Assembly: GCF_007827695.1 (NCBI RefSeq)
Contig: NZ_VITA01000004.1
Location: 62,001 to 126,000 of the forward strand
DNA: 64,000 nucleotides
Direction of reading: 5' to 3'
From: Sinorhizobium medicae
GTDB lineage: Bacteria > Pseudomonadota > Alphaproteobacteria > Rhizobiales > Rhizobiaceae
Shown here one piece after another: positions 50,653-60,537 of the stretch. Position numbers and translations under genes: made by a program. How positions within the stretch are numbered: position 1 is the stretch's first letter; each line of letters starts with the position of its first letter. The notes under the pieces are model-generated. The model ran no database searches. It was given only the letters and a program-made list of their open reading frames with translations, and was not told the origin of the DNA.

Positions 50653-51000
50653 ATGATCGTATACGTCGCCGAGATTTCAGGACGCGGCATCGCCGCTTTT
50701 GACGCAGCCAACGACATTGAAGCGCAAGCACAGTTGGCAAACAGGGGACTCCTACGGGATCTGATTGTCTTGCAGAATAAGGGTCGCGCACTCTGGGATG
50801 GTGTCGCGGAGATCCATGTGCGGATGGCCACCCCTGAGGAGACCGAGATCTGGCAAGCAAGCCGGGCGGCGGCTGCTCAGTCAGGTGAGGATTCCGATGT
50901 GAATCGACATGTCTTCCTGGTCCCCGTCATCGATCCTTCCCATGACAAATTCGACGATGACGATGACCCCCACGATGACGACGACCGTGACGGCGACTGA
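50653..51000 (+). CDS. small acidic-tailed hypothetical protein
   Basis: 115 residues. The N-terminal part (MIVYVAEISGRGIAAFDAAN and DIEAQAQLANRGLLRDLIVL) looks like a compact alpha/beta domain. The C-terminus is an extreme acidic tail of alternating Asp (HDKFDDDDDPHDDDDRDGD), which could bind divalent cations. No family recognised. The ATG at 50653 is used. A GTG further up at 50629 is possible. Confidence 0.6.
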   Translation: MIVYVAEISGRGIAAFDAANDIEAQAQLANRGLLRDLIVLQNKGRALWDGVAEIHVRMATPEETEIWQASRAAAAQSGEDSDVNRHVFLVPVIDPSHDKFDDDDDPHDDDDRDGD

Positions 51001-51179
51001 AAACGGATGACGCGGCCCTCATCGAGGAAGGGGCGGGCTGTGTGCGGCCTGGCCGATCCCCGACATCATGATGCCGTCCGAAAAGGCCGACGGATAGAGC
51101 GAGAGTTGGCTGCGCGGTCAAGCCGAAACCTCCGATCTTCTGGTCGCGCCGCCTGCCAGAAACTAGTCCGGAGCGCCCC

Positions 51180-53261
51180 ATGAGTAACGCACTACCCATT
51201 CGAATTGGTTTTCTGCTATTGGCCGTCGCTCCAATCCTCTTTTGGATGCTGCTTGGCGTTTCCTGGGCACAGCAGGCTCCCGTCGGCGTGCCGCCCGAAA
51301 AGGCCCAACAGTTTCTCGGTCTGCTCTCTGATCCCGAGGTGAGGACATGGCTCGAGGGAAAAATTCCTTCAGCTGCGGCGGAACCCCCTGCCGCGTCGCC
51401 CGCCGATACGATTTCGAGCTGGGAGGCAGCCATCCGCGATCGCATCGGTGGGCTTTTGGGCGCAGTTCCCCGCATACCGGAGGAGCTGGCAAGCGGCGCC
51501 GCTGTTGTCTCGCGCGACGTGAACTCGGGAAGGCCCGGGCTTGTGGTCAGCATATTGGCCGTACTGATCGCCGCTGGCCTGGGCGCCGAGTGGCTGATCC
51601 GAAGGGTCTTTGCCCGGGCACGTAAATCCGGCACAAAAGAGGAAGCCGGACAGGAGATCCTGTCGGAGGTCGCTGCCTTGCTGACGTTTGCCTTGGCCAG
51701 CATCGGTTCGTTCCTGGTATTCGAATGGCCGCCCTTGCTGCGTAAGATCATCCTTACGCTGCTTGTAGCCTTAATCGTGTTTCGGGCCGTTCGGGCGATC
51801 AGCAAATTTCTGTTTGCCGTGAGCGGCTCCAACGGCATTGCCGATCAGCCGATGTCAGCTTTGGCAAGCGATGCGGCACCTCGTTTCTGGCTTTGGCGGA
51901 TCAGCCTTGTTGCCGGCTTTCTGCTGTTCGGTTGGGCCATCGTCAGCCTCATGCCGGAGCTGGGTTTTTCCATCGAGGTGGTTCGGCTCACCGCGTTTCT
52001 GGTCGGGTTGGGCATTCTGGCAACCGCGGTCGAAGTCGTCTGGCGGCGCCCCGACAAGCCGGCTTCACTTGTCGTCAAGTCACTGCTTACCCTCTATCTC
52101 GTCGTGCTTTGGTCGGCTTGGGTCATGGGATTGCTGGGAGTGCTGTGGCTCGGGATCTATTCGCTGCTGTTGCCGGCTCTGGTGCGGGGCGTTGGCGATG
52201 TGGCGCAGGCCTTAGCAACCAGAGCACAGCGCACCGGGGCCCCCGGCATCGTACTGGGCGTGCTCATCGTCAGGGGTGCCAGGGCAGCGGTGATCGCCGC
52301 CGCGGTCGCATGGCTCGCCTACATCTGGCGCATCAGAGCTGCAGCCCTCGCCGGCAGCGAACCCGGCGCGATCGTGATACCTGGATTGCTCAACGGTATT
52401 ATCGCCCTCTTGGTCGCCGACCTGCTTTGGCAGATGTCAAAGGCATTGATCGCCTATCGCATGGGACTTGGGCCGAAGGACGGTTCCAACGCCGATGAAC
52501 TCGCCCGCAGTGGCCGCTTACGGACGCTCTTGCCGATATTCCGCAACGTGCTCGCTGTCTTCATCGGCGCCGTCACCGTGCTGACGATCCTGTCCGGGCT
52601 GGGCGTACAGATAGCACCCTTGATCGCGGGGGCGGGTATTTTCGGCGTTGCCATCGGATTCGGATCGCAGACGCTGGTCAAGGACGTACTCAGCGGCGTT
52701 TTCTACATGCTCGACGATGCCTTCCGTGTCGGTGAATACATCCAGAGCGGCAGCTACAAAGGCACGGTCGAATCGTTCAGCCTGAGGTCGGTCAGGCTTC
52801 GGCATCACCGCGGCCCGATCTTCACGGTGCCGTTCGGGGAGTTGGGAGCCGTTCAGAACATGAGCCGCGACTGGGTGATCGACAAGATGACGCTCAACGT
52901 CACTTACGATGCCGACGTAGACCTCGCACGGAAGCTCATCAAGAAGGTCGGTCAGGAGCTGGCTGCGGATCCGGAGTTCGCGGCAGACACGATTGAGCCC
53001 TTGAAAATGCAGGGTGTCGACAGCTTCGGCGACTTTGCGATCGTGCTCAGGATGAAGCTGATGACCAAACCGGGCGCGCAGTTCACTATGAAACGGCGGG
53101 CTTTCATGATGATCAAGAAGGCCTTCGATGAGAACGGCATCAGGATCGCGGTTCCAACCGTTCATGTTTCTGGAGGAAGCGACAACGCCGCCGCCGCGCA
53201 GCAAGCGCTGAACATGAGCAAGGCCGCCGAGCTGGCGGCCAAGGCACCTGTCGCCCCCTAA
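51180..53261 (+). CDS. MscS-family mechanosensitive ion channel
   Basis: 693 residues. A signal peptide or first helix (LLLAVAPILFWMLLGVSWAQ) is followed by a periplasmic domain (about 35-115), about nine or ten transmembrane helices, and an MscS core from about residue 470. The pore helix and its continuation are clear (GAGIFGVAIGFGSQTLVKDV and LSGVFYMLDDAFRVGEYI), followed by the beta domain (FTVPFGELGAVQNMSRDWVI) and alpha/beta C-terminus. It releases solutes on hypo-osmotic shock. It lies near cyclic-glucan-related genes, which also concern hypo-osmotic adaptation. A CGGAG ribosome site precedes the ATG. Confidence 0.92.
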   Translation: MSNALPIRIGFLLLAVAPILFWMLLGVSWAQQAPVGVPPEKAQQFLGLLSDPEVRTWLEGKIPSAAAEPPAASPADTISSWEAAIRDRIGGLLGAVPRIPEELASGAAVVSRDVNSGRPGLVVSILAVLIAAGLGAEWLIRRVFARARKSGTKEEAGQEILSEVAALLTFALASIGSFLVFEWPPLLRKIILTLLVALIVFRAVRAISKFLFAVSGSNGIADQPMSALASDAAPRFWLWRISLVAGFLLFGWAIVSLMPELGFSIEVVRLTAFLVGLGILATAVEVVWRRPDKPASLVVKSLLTLYLVVLWSAWVMGLLGVLWLGIYSLLLPALVRGVGDVAQALATRAQRTGAPGIVLGVLIVRGARAAVIAAAVAWLAYIWRIRAAALAGSEPGAIVIPGLLNGIIALLVADLLWQMSKALIAYRMGLGPKDGSNADELARSGRLRTLLPIFRNVLAVFIGAVTVLTILSGLGVQIAPLIAGAGIFGVAIGFGSQTLVKDVLSGVFYMLDDAFRVGEYIQSGSYKGTVESFSLRSVRLRHHRGPIFTVPFGELGAVQNMSRDWVIDKMTLNVTYDADVDLARKLIKKVGQELAADPEFAADTIEPLKMQGVDSFGDFAIVLRMKLMTKPGAQFTMKRRAFMMIKKAFDENGIRIAVPTVHVSGGSDNAAAAQQALNMSKAAELAAKAPVAP

Positions 53262-53568
53262 AGCGTAAAAACGGTGGACTCTCGTAAGTTCGGGAGGGGG
53301 CTGGTCCCGCGGCAGCAAGGATCGCGCCTGCGACTTGCGCGATGGCGTAGGCGACCACGCTTCGGCGACGTATACCAAGTGCAATATGGTATGCTCCGCC
53401 TGGATCCCGCGGCTTGAGAGCTCTTCCAGGTAAGACGGCGTCTTACCTCGTCGACCATCGACCATCACGCAAGGCCGGGAGGTGTCGGTTAACCGCAGAA
53501 CAATGTGCAGATTTTCGAATATCGCATGGAATAAAATCTGGGCGTTTGGATAGCTGAAAGGGTGGGGT
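53262..53568. other. 307-base spacer with a perfect hairpin upstream of the ThrE-like gene
   Basis: At 53428-53448 AGGTAAGAC-GGC-GTCTTACCT is a perfect 9-bp inverted repeat with a 3-base loop. It is about 120 bases before the exporter start and could be an operator or attenuator-type hairpin; there is no T run. The remaining spacer has no supported gene. Confidence 0.5.
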
Positions 53569-54825
53569 GTGACGCAGTCCGATAATAAAAGGCCCGAACC
53601 CGGCGTGCCGGACGACTCGATCGACATGCTGCTGCGGTTTGCCGCTATGATGTTTCGTTCCGGGGGCACCGCCACCCGTACCCGCGAACTTGTGGGGGCG
53701 ATGGCGCACCGCCTCAACCTGGAAACGCCATCGGTGAGTCTCACGCTCGAATCCGTCACCCTCAGTGTTTATCGCGGCAGCGAACAGTTCGTAGCGATAC
53801 GCGAGATCGGTCCGCCCGGAATCGACTTCAGGCGCCTCGGTGAGTTGGAGCGGCTTGCGAACGCGCCAGAGGCAACGGCACCGCCACACCGGATCGCGAC
53901 AGAACTTGCTGAAATCGAATCGCGCGCGCCTCGATATTCCGGGTGGCAGATGGCGATCGCGATCGGCCTGGCCAGCGGAGGGTTTGCGTTCCTCAACGGA
54001 GCGGCCCTGCCGGAAATGGCCACCGCCGCGATCGGTGGCGGCACAGGTCAAGGATTGCGTTGGTGGTTGACCCGCCGCCAATTGACCGACTTCGGCACGG
54101 CGGCATTGGCTGCTGTAACCGCTGCCGGAACTTACGTTCTGGTGGCGGCGCTGGCGCACCGTGCAGGGATTGCGTTCTCGCACTATGCCGCGGGCTTCAT
54201 CTCCACCATACTATTTCTCATCCCGGGCGTTTCGCTGATTGCAGGATTGTTCGACCTGTTGCAGCATCAGACGGTGGCTGCCTTAAGCCGGCTGGCACAT
54301 GGCGCGTTGATCCTGTTCATCGTCGCTTCGGGGCTGAGCATCGTGATGACTGTTGCGAGCATCGAGCTGTTGCCGCGCTCTGCGCCGGCCGAGCTTGCCT
54401 ATCCGTTGCGCCTTTCGCTTCGCGCCGTCGCGAGCTTCGTCGCTGGCTGCGGCTTCGCCATGCTGTTCAACAGCGCGCCATTTTTGGTGGTCGTCGCGGG
54501 CATCGTGGCGCTGGCGGCGAATAGCGTGCGCCTCGTCCTGATCGACATGGGAATGCTGCTGGCGCCGGCGGCGTTCATCGCCGCGTTTTCGATAGGAATC
54601 ATCGCCGTTCTTGCGAGCCGGCGGTTGGACGCAGAGCTCATGGCCATTGTTACCCCGCCAGTCGTCATCATGATTCCGGGTCTCTACGCATTCGAGATGC
54701 TTGTTCTGTTCAACCGGGGGCAGATGCTCGAGGCCATGCAGGCCTCGGGGGCAGGCATCTTCGTGATCAGCGCGCTGGCGATGGGGTTGAGCGTGGCGCG
54801 CCTTGCAGTCCCGTGGGAACGATAG
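53569..54825 (+). CDS. threonine/serine exporter (ThrE) family protein
   Basis: 418-residue fused ThrE + ThrE_2 exporter. An N-terminal soluble domain (about 15-120) contains LRFAAMMFRSGGTATRTREL and SVTLESVTLS-type strands. It is followed by about ten transmembrane helices in two parts, including YAAGFISTILFLIPGVSLIA and TPPVVIMIPGLYAFEMLVLF. The family exports threonine, serine or small peptides. Translation starts at GTG with AAAGGGTGGGGT upstream. Monocistronic. Confidence 0.87.
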   Translation: MTQSDNKRPEPGVPDDSIDMLLRFAAMMFRSGGTATRTRELVGAMAHRLNLETPSVSLTLESVTLSVYRGSEQFVAIREIGPPGIDFRRLGELERLANAPEATAPPHRIATELAEIESRAPRYSGWQMAIAIGLASGGFAFLNGAALPEMATAAIGGGTGQGLRWWLTRRQLTDFGTAALAAVTAAGTYVLVAALAHRAGIAFSHYAAGFISTILFLIPGVSLIAGLFDLLQHQTVAALSRLAHGALILFIVASGLSIVMTVASIELLPRSAPAELAYPLRLSLRAVASFVAGCGFAMLFNSAPFLVVVAGIVALAANSVRLVLIDMGMLLAPAAFIAAFSIGIIAVLASRRLDAELMAIVTPPVVIMIPGLYAFEMLVLFNRGQMLEAMQASGAGIFVISALAMGLSVARLAVPWER

Positions 54826-55064
54826 TCGATACTTGAAAGCTGTTCTACCGTGTAGTATCCGCCGTCAATGAAGAACGTATCACCGCGCGGCCTCTTGGCC
54901 GGAAGTAGCGCGGATGGAGAATACGTCTGTCTCGTTTTCCGGGCTGGCTCAAATGAGAGCAGGCATTGGCGGCCAGCGGCTGTAAGCCTCTCTCCATCGA
55001 CCACGGCATGCCTGGATCCAACATTGATCGGCCTGGACTCGCCGATGCCCTCGAGGAGGTTCGA

Positions 55065-55169
55065 CCAGGGGATATGCTTGGGTGGATCGAGGACTACAAC
55101 GAAATCCATCCCCATTCCGCGCCCATGATGGCTTCCCCCAGGCATTTCATCAGGGCTAAATCAACCTAG
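55065..55169 (+). mobile_element. IS3-family transposase C-terminal fragment
   Basis: The last codons read LGWIEDYNEIHPHSAPMMAS and PRHFIRAKST before TAG, the conserved end of IS3-family OrfB transposases (WIEDYN..HPHS..L..SPxEFI). Nothing of the catalytic DDE core is present upstream and no inverted repeats are visible, so this is a dead fragment. Confidence 0.75.
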
Positions 55170-55204
55170 CCGATCTGTCTGGTGAAACGGGGAGCACTCC
55201 ACGC

Positions 55205-55483
55205 ATGGTTGCGGAGATGCTTGGAATTCCGACGTCGACGGTCAATGTGGTTGACCAATCTAAGCGCTGGGGAAGTTGTGATGCTCGGGGACGCATCCGC
55301 TTAAACTGGCGCTTGATCATGGCACCTATGCCATTGGTCGATTACGTTATTGCCCATGAGGCTTGCCACGTCCTTAAGCACAATCATTCGGGGCGATTTT
55401 GGCGCTCGTTGGAAACGATCATGCCGGACGATGAGGATCGTTTAAGAAGGTTGGACAAGATGGGGCATTTATTCGTCTGGTGA
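55205..55483 (+). pseudogene. N-terminally truncated YgjP-like (DUF45) metallopeptidase
   Basis: 92 residues containing the C-terminal half of YgjP/M48-like metallopeptidases: QSKRWGSCDARGRIRLNWRL, the zinc motif YVIAHEACHVLKHNHSGRFW, and a closing DEDRLRRLDKMGHLFVW. Family members are about 230 residues, so some 130-140 N-terminal residues are missing. The frame begins 36 bases after the IS3 tail, so insertion or recombination at that element may have removed the 5' half. Such proteins often accompany type I restriction genes, none of which is here. Confidence 0.7.
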
Positions 55484-55787
55484 CGCGTGCAGCGAGAAAT
55501 AGCGCAGGCAAAGCGCAGTGCATCACTGGTTACGATAAAAACAAAGCTTTACAACTATAGCCTTCCAATTCCGATGTCAGAAGTGGCCGGTCACTTTGCA
55601 GCGGGCTTTAAAGCTTTTTAGCAACCTCGCCTGACGCGGTGCGCTCGGGGCAGTTATGCCGAAGAGACGTTGTCCAGCCGTGTGCGAACGGAACCGATGA
55701 AATACGAACCAAAATGTGGGGCAAGGCGTGGGTATTCAGCCAACCTCGTCAAAAATCCAAGCAATTTCAGCTGGTTTTGAAGGCAAC
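55484..55787. other. 304-base spacer between the peptidase remnant and tRNA-Ser
   Basis: No gene found. The sequence is unusually AT-rich in its first half (ACGATAAAAACAAAGC, AAAGCTTTTTAGCAACC) compared with the surroundings. It lies at the 3' side of the tRNA, where integrative elements attach. I found no duplicate of the tRNA end within the window. Confidence 0.45.
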
Positions 55788-55877
55788 TGGCGGAGAGGGG
55801 GGGATTCGAACCCCCGATGGGCTTGCACCCATGCCGCATTTCGAGTGCGGTGCATTCAACCACTCTGCCACCTCTCC
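55788..55877 (-). tRNA. tRNA-Ser(CGA)
   Basis: 90-nt serine tRNA read on the minus strand. The acceptor stem is GGAGAGG paired with CCTCTCC, followed by G and an encoded CCA. The anticodon stem is CCGCA/TGCGG with loop CTCGAAA, giving anticodon CGA, which reads UCG. The long variable arm (ATGGGTGCAAGCCCAT) and T-arm (GGGGGTTCGAATCCCCC) are typical of serine tRNAs. Confidence 0.96.
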
Positions 55878-55980
55878 GCGGGGCCGGTTGGCGCTTTGAA
55901 GCGCGGCCGGTTCATAGCGGCAGTTTCTGCCGCTGGCAAGGGCTGCCGGGAAGAATATCTGCGATATGGTGGCTTTCGCC

Positions 55981-56009
55981 TTGACAAGCAAGGGGCGTTC
56001 CCGTAATCC
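55981..56009 (+). promoter_or_regulatory. candidate promoter for rplU-rpmA
   Basis: A perfect TTGACA at 55981-55986 is followed after 17 bases by TAATCC at 56004-56009, about 170 bases before the rplU start. It is within the 302-base spacer between tRNA-Ser and rplU. A long 5' leader of the ribosomal transcript would follow, which could carry an L21 autoregulatory structure that I cannot confirm. Nothing else was seen in this spacer. Confidence 0.45.
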
Positions 56010-56179
56010 GCGCCGTGAGGTGGTGTGGGCTCAGCCTGTGCCGCGCCGGGTAAGTGTTTGTGCCCGTTCACTGGCGAAGGTCAAGGATTTTCCAAGGCGC
56101 TTCGCTTCATTTAGCGACTGACAAAAAGACGGCCTTGCCTTTGAGGCGAAGAGCCGGAACGAACATGAAAGGACAAAAT

Positions 56180-56554
56180 ATGTTCGCAGTCATCAAGACC
56201 GGCGGTAAGCAGTACCGCGTGGCGGCCAATGACGTCATCACCATCGAAAAGCTGGATGGCGCTGCTGGCGACAAGATCGAATTCACCGAGATCCTGATGG
56301 TCGGCGCCGGGGCCGACGCCACCATCGGTGCTCCGTTCGTAGAAGGTGCCGTCGTCAGCGCCGAGGTTGTGGATCATGGCCGCGCCAAGAAGGTCATCGC
56401 CTTCAAGAAGCGCCGCCGCCAGAACTCCAAGCGCACGCGCGGCCATCGCCAGCATCACACGATCGTCCGTATTCTGGACATCGCTGCCGCTGGCGGCAAG
56501 GCGAAGAAGGCTTCGAAGAAGGCTGAAGCCGCCGCCGAAGAAGCTGCAAACTGA
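56180..56554 (+). CDS. rplU: 50S ribosomal protein L21
   Basis: 124 residues. The standard start [20 protein letters not shown] is followed by [20 protein letters not shown] and the [20 protein letters not shown] basic region. It has an alphaproteobacterial C-terminal extension of Ala/Lys/Glu ([19 protein letters not shown]). The ATG at 56180 with AAAGGAC upstream is used; the frame is open further upstream but that is not coding. Confidence 0.97.
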   Translation: MFAVIKTGGKQYRVAANDVITIEKLDGAAGDKIEFTEILMVGAGADATIGAPFVEGAVVSAEVVDHGRAKKVIAFKKRRRQNSKRTRGHRQHHTIVRILDIAAAGGKAKKASKKAEAAAEEAAN

Positions 56555-56587
56555 GTTCCGGGATCGAAGGTTTAAAGGAGAACACCA

Positions 56588-56857
56588 ATGGCACACAAAA
56601 AAGCTGGCGGTTCGTCGCGTAACGGTCGCGATTCTGAGTCCAAGCGCCTTGGCGTGAAGAAGTTCGGTGGCGAGAACGTCATCGCGGGCAACATCATCGT
56701 GCGCCAGCGCGGCACGAAGTGGCATCCGGGCGCCAATGTCGGCCTCGGCAAGGACCATACGATTTTTGCGCTTACGGCAGGCAATGTGGACTTCCGCAAG
56801 AAGGCCAACGGTCGCGTGTACGTGTCTGTAATGCCGAAAGCGGAAGCAGCGGAATAA
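56588..56857 (+). CDS. rpmA: 50S ribosomal protein L27
   Basis: 89 residues, reading [20 protein letters not shown], then [20 protein letters not shown] and the closing [12 protein letters not shown]. The N-terminus reaches the peptidyl transferase centre. It follows rplU by 33 bases with an AAAGGAG ribosome site. Confidence 0.98.
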
Positions 56858-56930
56858 GCCGGTAGCGCTCTAAAACAGCCGGCGTCTCATCGACCCGGCT
56901 GACGCACCGCAAGGTTCAAAGCCAGACTTC

Positions 56931-56965
56931 AAAGGGGAGATGGGGCGATACCCAACTCCCCTTTT
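56931..56965 (+). terminator. terminator after rpmA
   Basis: AAAGGGGAG (56931-56939) pairs with CTCCCCTTT (56956-56964), followed by a further T. The loop is 16 bases with an inner GGGC/CCCA-like pairing. It lies 74 bases downstream of rpmA and just before the GNAT ribosome site. Confidence 0.7.
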
Positions 56966-56986
56966 CGCATGTCTGGAGGAAGAACC

Positions 56987-57634
56987 ATGCAAACCGAGCT
57001 CGCCAGGGAAGACCAATCACGGTCTCCCGAACAGAGGCTGAGGCCTCAGCGGTCAAGGACCGATTGCCCGATATTGTTATCGCCCAGGCTCGTTATGCGC
57101 GCGCCCCATGAAGACGATATCGACGCCCTTGCCCATCTTGCCAACAATGCCAACATTGCCACCATGGTCTCGCGCATGCCGCATCCCTACACCACGGCGG
57201 ATGCGGCCGACTTCGTGCGACGCGCGAAAGCCGGCACGAACGGCCCCGGCACGATTGGCAAGTGCGTCTACGCGATCACGAAAGCGGACAATGGCGCATT
57301 TCTCGGTTGCTGCGGGGTGGAGCCGCATGCCGACGGCAAGACGGTCGAACTCGGCTACTGGCTGGGCGAGCCTTACTGGAATCAGGGCTATGCCACCGAG
57401 GCGGCACAGGCTTTGACCGACATGGCCTTCCGTACCCGCGACATCGACCAGATCGATGCGCGCTGCCGGGTCATGAACATCCCTTCCCGCCGGGTCATCC
57501 AGAAGTGCGGCTTTCAGTTCCAGGGTTCGGGCATGGTCGGGAGCCTGGCGCTTGGCGGCATGGTCCCCGTCGAATGGTACCGGCTCGACCGGAAGACCTG
57601 GGTCTCGTTGAGAAGCTGGGGAGGTGCCCGATGA
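56987..57634 (+). CDS. GNAT-family N-acetyltransferase (RimJ-like)
   Basis: 215-residue acetyltransferase of the RimJ/RimL type (Acetyltransf_3). It shows LVMRAPHEDDIDALAHLANN, the motif-A region ELGYWLGEPYWNQGYATEAA, and IDARCRVMNIPSRRVIQKCGF. Possible targets are ribosomal proteins or small molecules. The ATG at 56987 is preceded by GGAGGAAGAACC; an ATG six codons earlier is less likely. Its stop overlaps the start of the next GNAT gene (ATGA). Confidence 0.88.
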   Translation: MQTELAREDQSRSPEQRLRPQRSRTDCPILLSPRLVMRAPHEDDIDALAHLANNANIATMVSRMPHPYTTADAADFVRRAKAGTNGPGTIGKCVYAITKADNGAFLGCCGVEPHADGKTVELGYWLGEPYWNQGYATEAAQALTDMAFRTRDIDQIDARCRVMNIPSRRVIQKCGFQFQGSGMVGSLALGGMVPVEWYRLDRKTWVSLRSWGGAR

Positions 57635-58225
57635 ACGCACTGGTCACAGCGCGGCCGGCAACGGTCGCCCGCCCCGGCCCCGGCCCGGCACCGGTCATCG
57701 AAACGGCGCGGCTGCGGCTCCGTCCGCACCGGCTTTCCGATGCGGCGGCAATCGCCGACTCGCTCAACGACTTCCAGGTAGCGCGGATGCTCTCTCGGGT
57801 GCCCGCGCCCTACGATCAGCAGGACGCGTTCGACTGGCTGAACCGGCAGACGGCCAACATGCTGACGGCCGATGTCATGCCGGATTGGACGCTCGCCATC
57901 ACCACCCAGGGTGACGACGTCCATATCGGCTGCATCGGCATCGAGCTCAGAAACGGCCAATGGCATGTCGGCTACTGGCTGAACCGGTTCTATTGGGGCA
58001 AGGGGCTCATGAGCGAGGCGGTTCATGCCGCGATCGAACGGTTCTTCCGCCGCATGCCGGAAACGGTGCTGCATTCGGGCGTCTTCGCCGACAACCCGGC
58101 TTCGCTCAGGGTGCAGGAAAAGCTCGGTCACCGGCTGCAGCCAGATCTACGCGCTCGCGCGCAATGCGATGATGGCGCACATCGAGACCCGGCTTGCGGC
58201 TGAGGACCTGCGCCGGCCGGGCTGA
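57631..58225 (+). pseudogene. second GNAT acetyltransferase, frameshifted near its 3' end
   Basis: RimJ/RimL-type acetyltransferase whose first frame is good from its ATG (overlapping the previous stop) through WHVGYWLNRFYWGKGLMSEA to SGVFADNPASLRVQEKLG. After about 58123 the first frame turns into arginine-rich non-family sequence and stops at 58203. The +1 frame instead gives SVTGCSQIYALARNAMMAHI and ETRLAAEDLRRPG, the expected end, stopping at 58225. A net +1 (or -2) change at CTCGGTCACCGG accounts for this. The two GNAT genes look like a tandem duplication. Confidence 0.75.
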
Positions 58226-58236
58226 CTTGCAGAAAG

Positions 58237-58267
58237 AACCCCGCCGGGCACGACCTGGGCGGGGTTT
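58237..58267 (+). terminator. terminator between GNAT pair and obgE
   Basis: AACCCCGCC (58237-58245) pairs with GGCGGGGTT (58258-58266) with a 12-base loop, followed by T-rich TTTGTC. It lies about 12 bases after the second GNAT's restored stop. Confidence 0.85.
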
Positions 58268-58279
58268 GTCATACGATAA

Positions 58280-59353
<1,074 letters not shown>

Positions 59354-59355
59354 GC

Positions 59356-60537
59356 ATGACCAAGGCCCGCAAAGCGCTCGATAAATACCGCCGGGTCGTG
59401 ATCAAGATAGGCTCGGCGCTGCTCGTCGACCGCAAGACGGGTTTGAAGAAGAGCTGGCTCGACGCCATGTGCGCCGATATCGCGGCCCTCAGGGCCAAGG
59501 GCGTGGAGGTGCTCGTCGTCTCCTCCGGGGCGATCGCGCTCGGACGCACGGTGCTCGACCTTTCCGCGGGTGCCTTGAAGCTCGAAGAGAGCCAGGCGGC
59601 CGCCGCCGTCGGCCAGATCGTGCTGGCGCGTGCCTGGTCGGAGAGCCTCTCCACCCATGCGATCGTCGCCGGCCAGATCCTTCTGACGCTCGGCGACACC
59701 GAGGAGCGCCGGCGCTACCTCAATGCCCGCGCGACGATCGGCCAGCTTCTGAGGCTTGGCTCCGTGCCGATCATCAACGAGAATGACACGGTCGCCACGA
59801 CCGAAATCCGCTATGGCGACAACGATCGGCTCGCAGCGCGGGTCGCGACCATGGTCGGCGCCGATCTTCTGGTCCTGCTTTCGGATATAGACGGGCTCTA
59901 TACGGCACCGCCGCATCTCGATCCGAATGCCCGCCTTCTTGAAACCGTCGCCGAAATCACGCCCGACATAGAGGCAATGGCAGGCGGCGCAGCCTCGGAA
60001 CTCTCGCGCGGCGGAATGCGCACCAAGATCGACGCCGGCAAGATCGCCACCACGGCCGGCTGCGCGATGATCATCGCCTCCGGCAAGCCAGAGCATCCGC
60101 TGGCAGCGGTGGAAGCAGGTGGGCGCTCCTCCTGGTTCGCCCCCGCCGGCTCTCCAGTAACGGCCCGAAAAACCTGGATCGCAGGGCAGCTTCTGCCGGC
60201 CGGTTCGCTCTCGATCGACGCCGGGGCGGAAACGGCGCTCAGATCCGGCAAGAGCCTGCTGCCGGCCGGTGTCCGGCAGGTGACGGGAAGCTTCGGCCGC
60301 GGCGATACCATTGCCATAATCGGCGCCTCAGGGCGCGAGATCGCCCGCGGGCTCGCCGGCTACGACGCCGAGGAGGCGCGCCAGATCGCCGGCAAAAAAT
60401 CGGCTGAGATCGCCGTCATTCTCGGCTATGCCGGCCGCGCGGCCATGGTGCACCGCGACGATCTGGTCATGACGGCTCCATCGGGTGGGCGCCTGGCGGA
60501 GGAAAGCGACGAGGGAAAGGGCAAGCTCCATGCTTGA
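59356..60537 (+). CDS. proB: glutamate 5-kinase
   Basis: 393-residue ProB, first step of proline synthesis. An amino-acid kinase domain reads [30 protein letters not shown], and [22 protein letters not shown]-terminal PUA domain starts at about residue 290 ([20 protein letters not shown]). It starts two bases after obgE and overlaps the start of proA by 8 bases. Regulation by proline feedback is known for the family. Confidence 0.97.
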
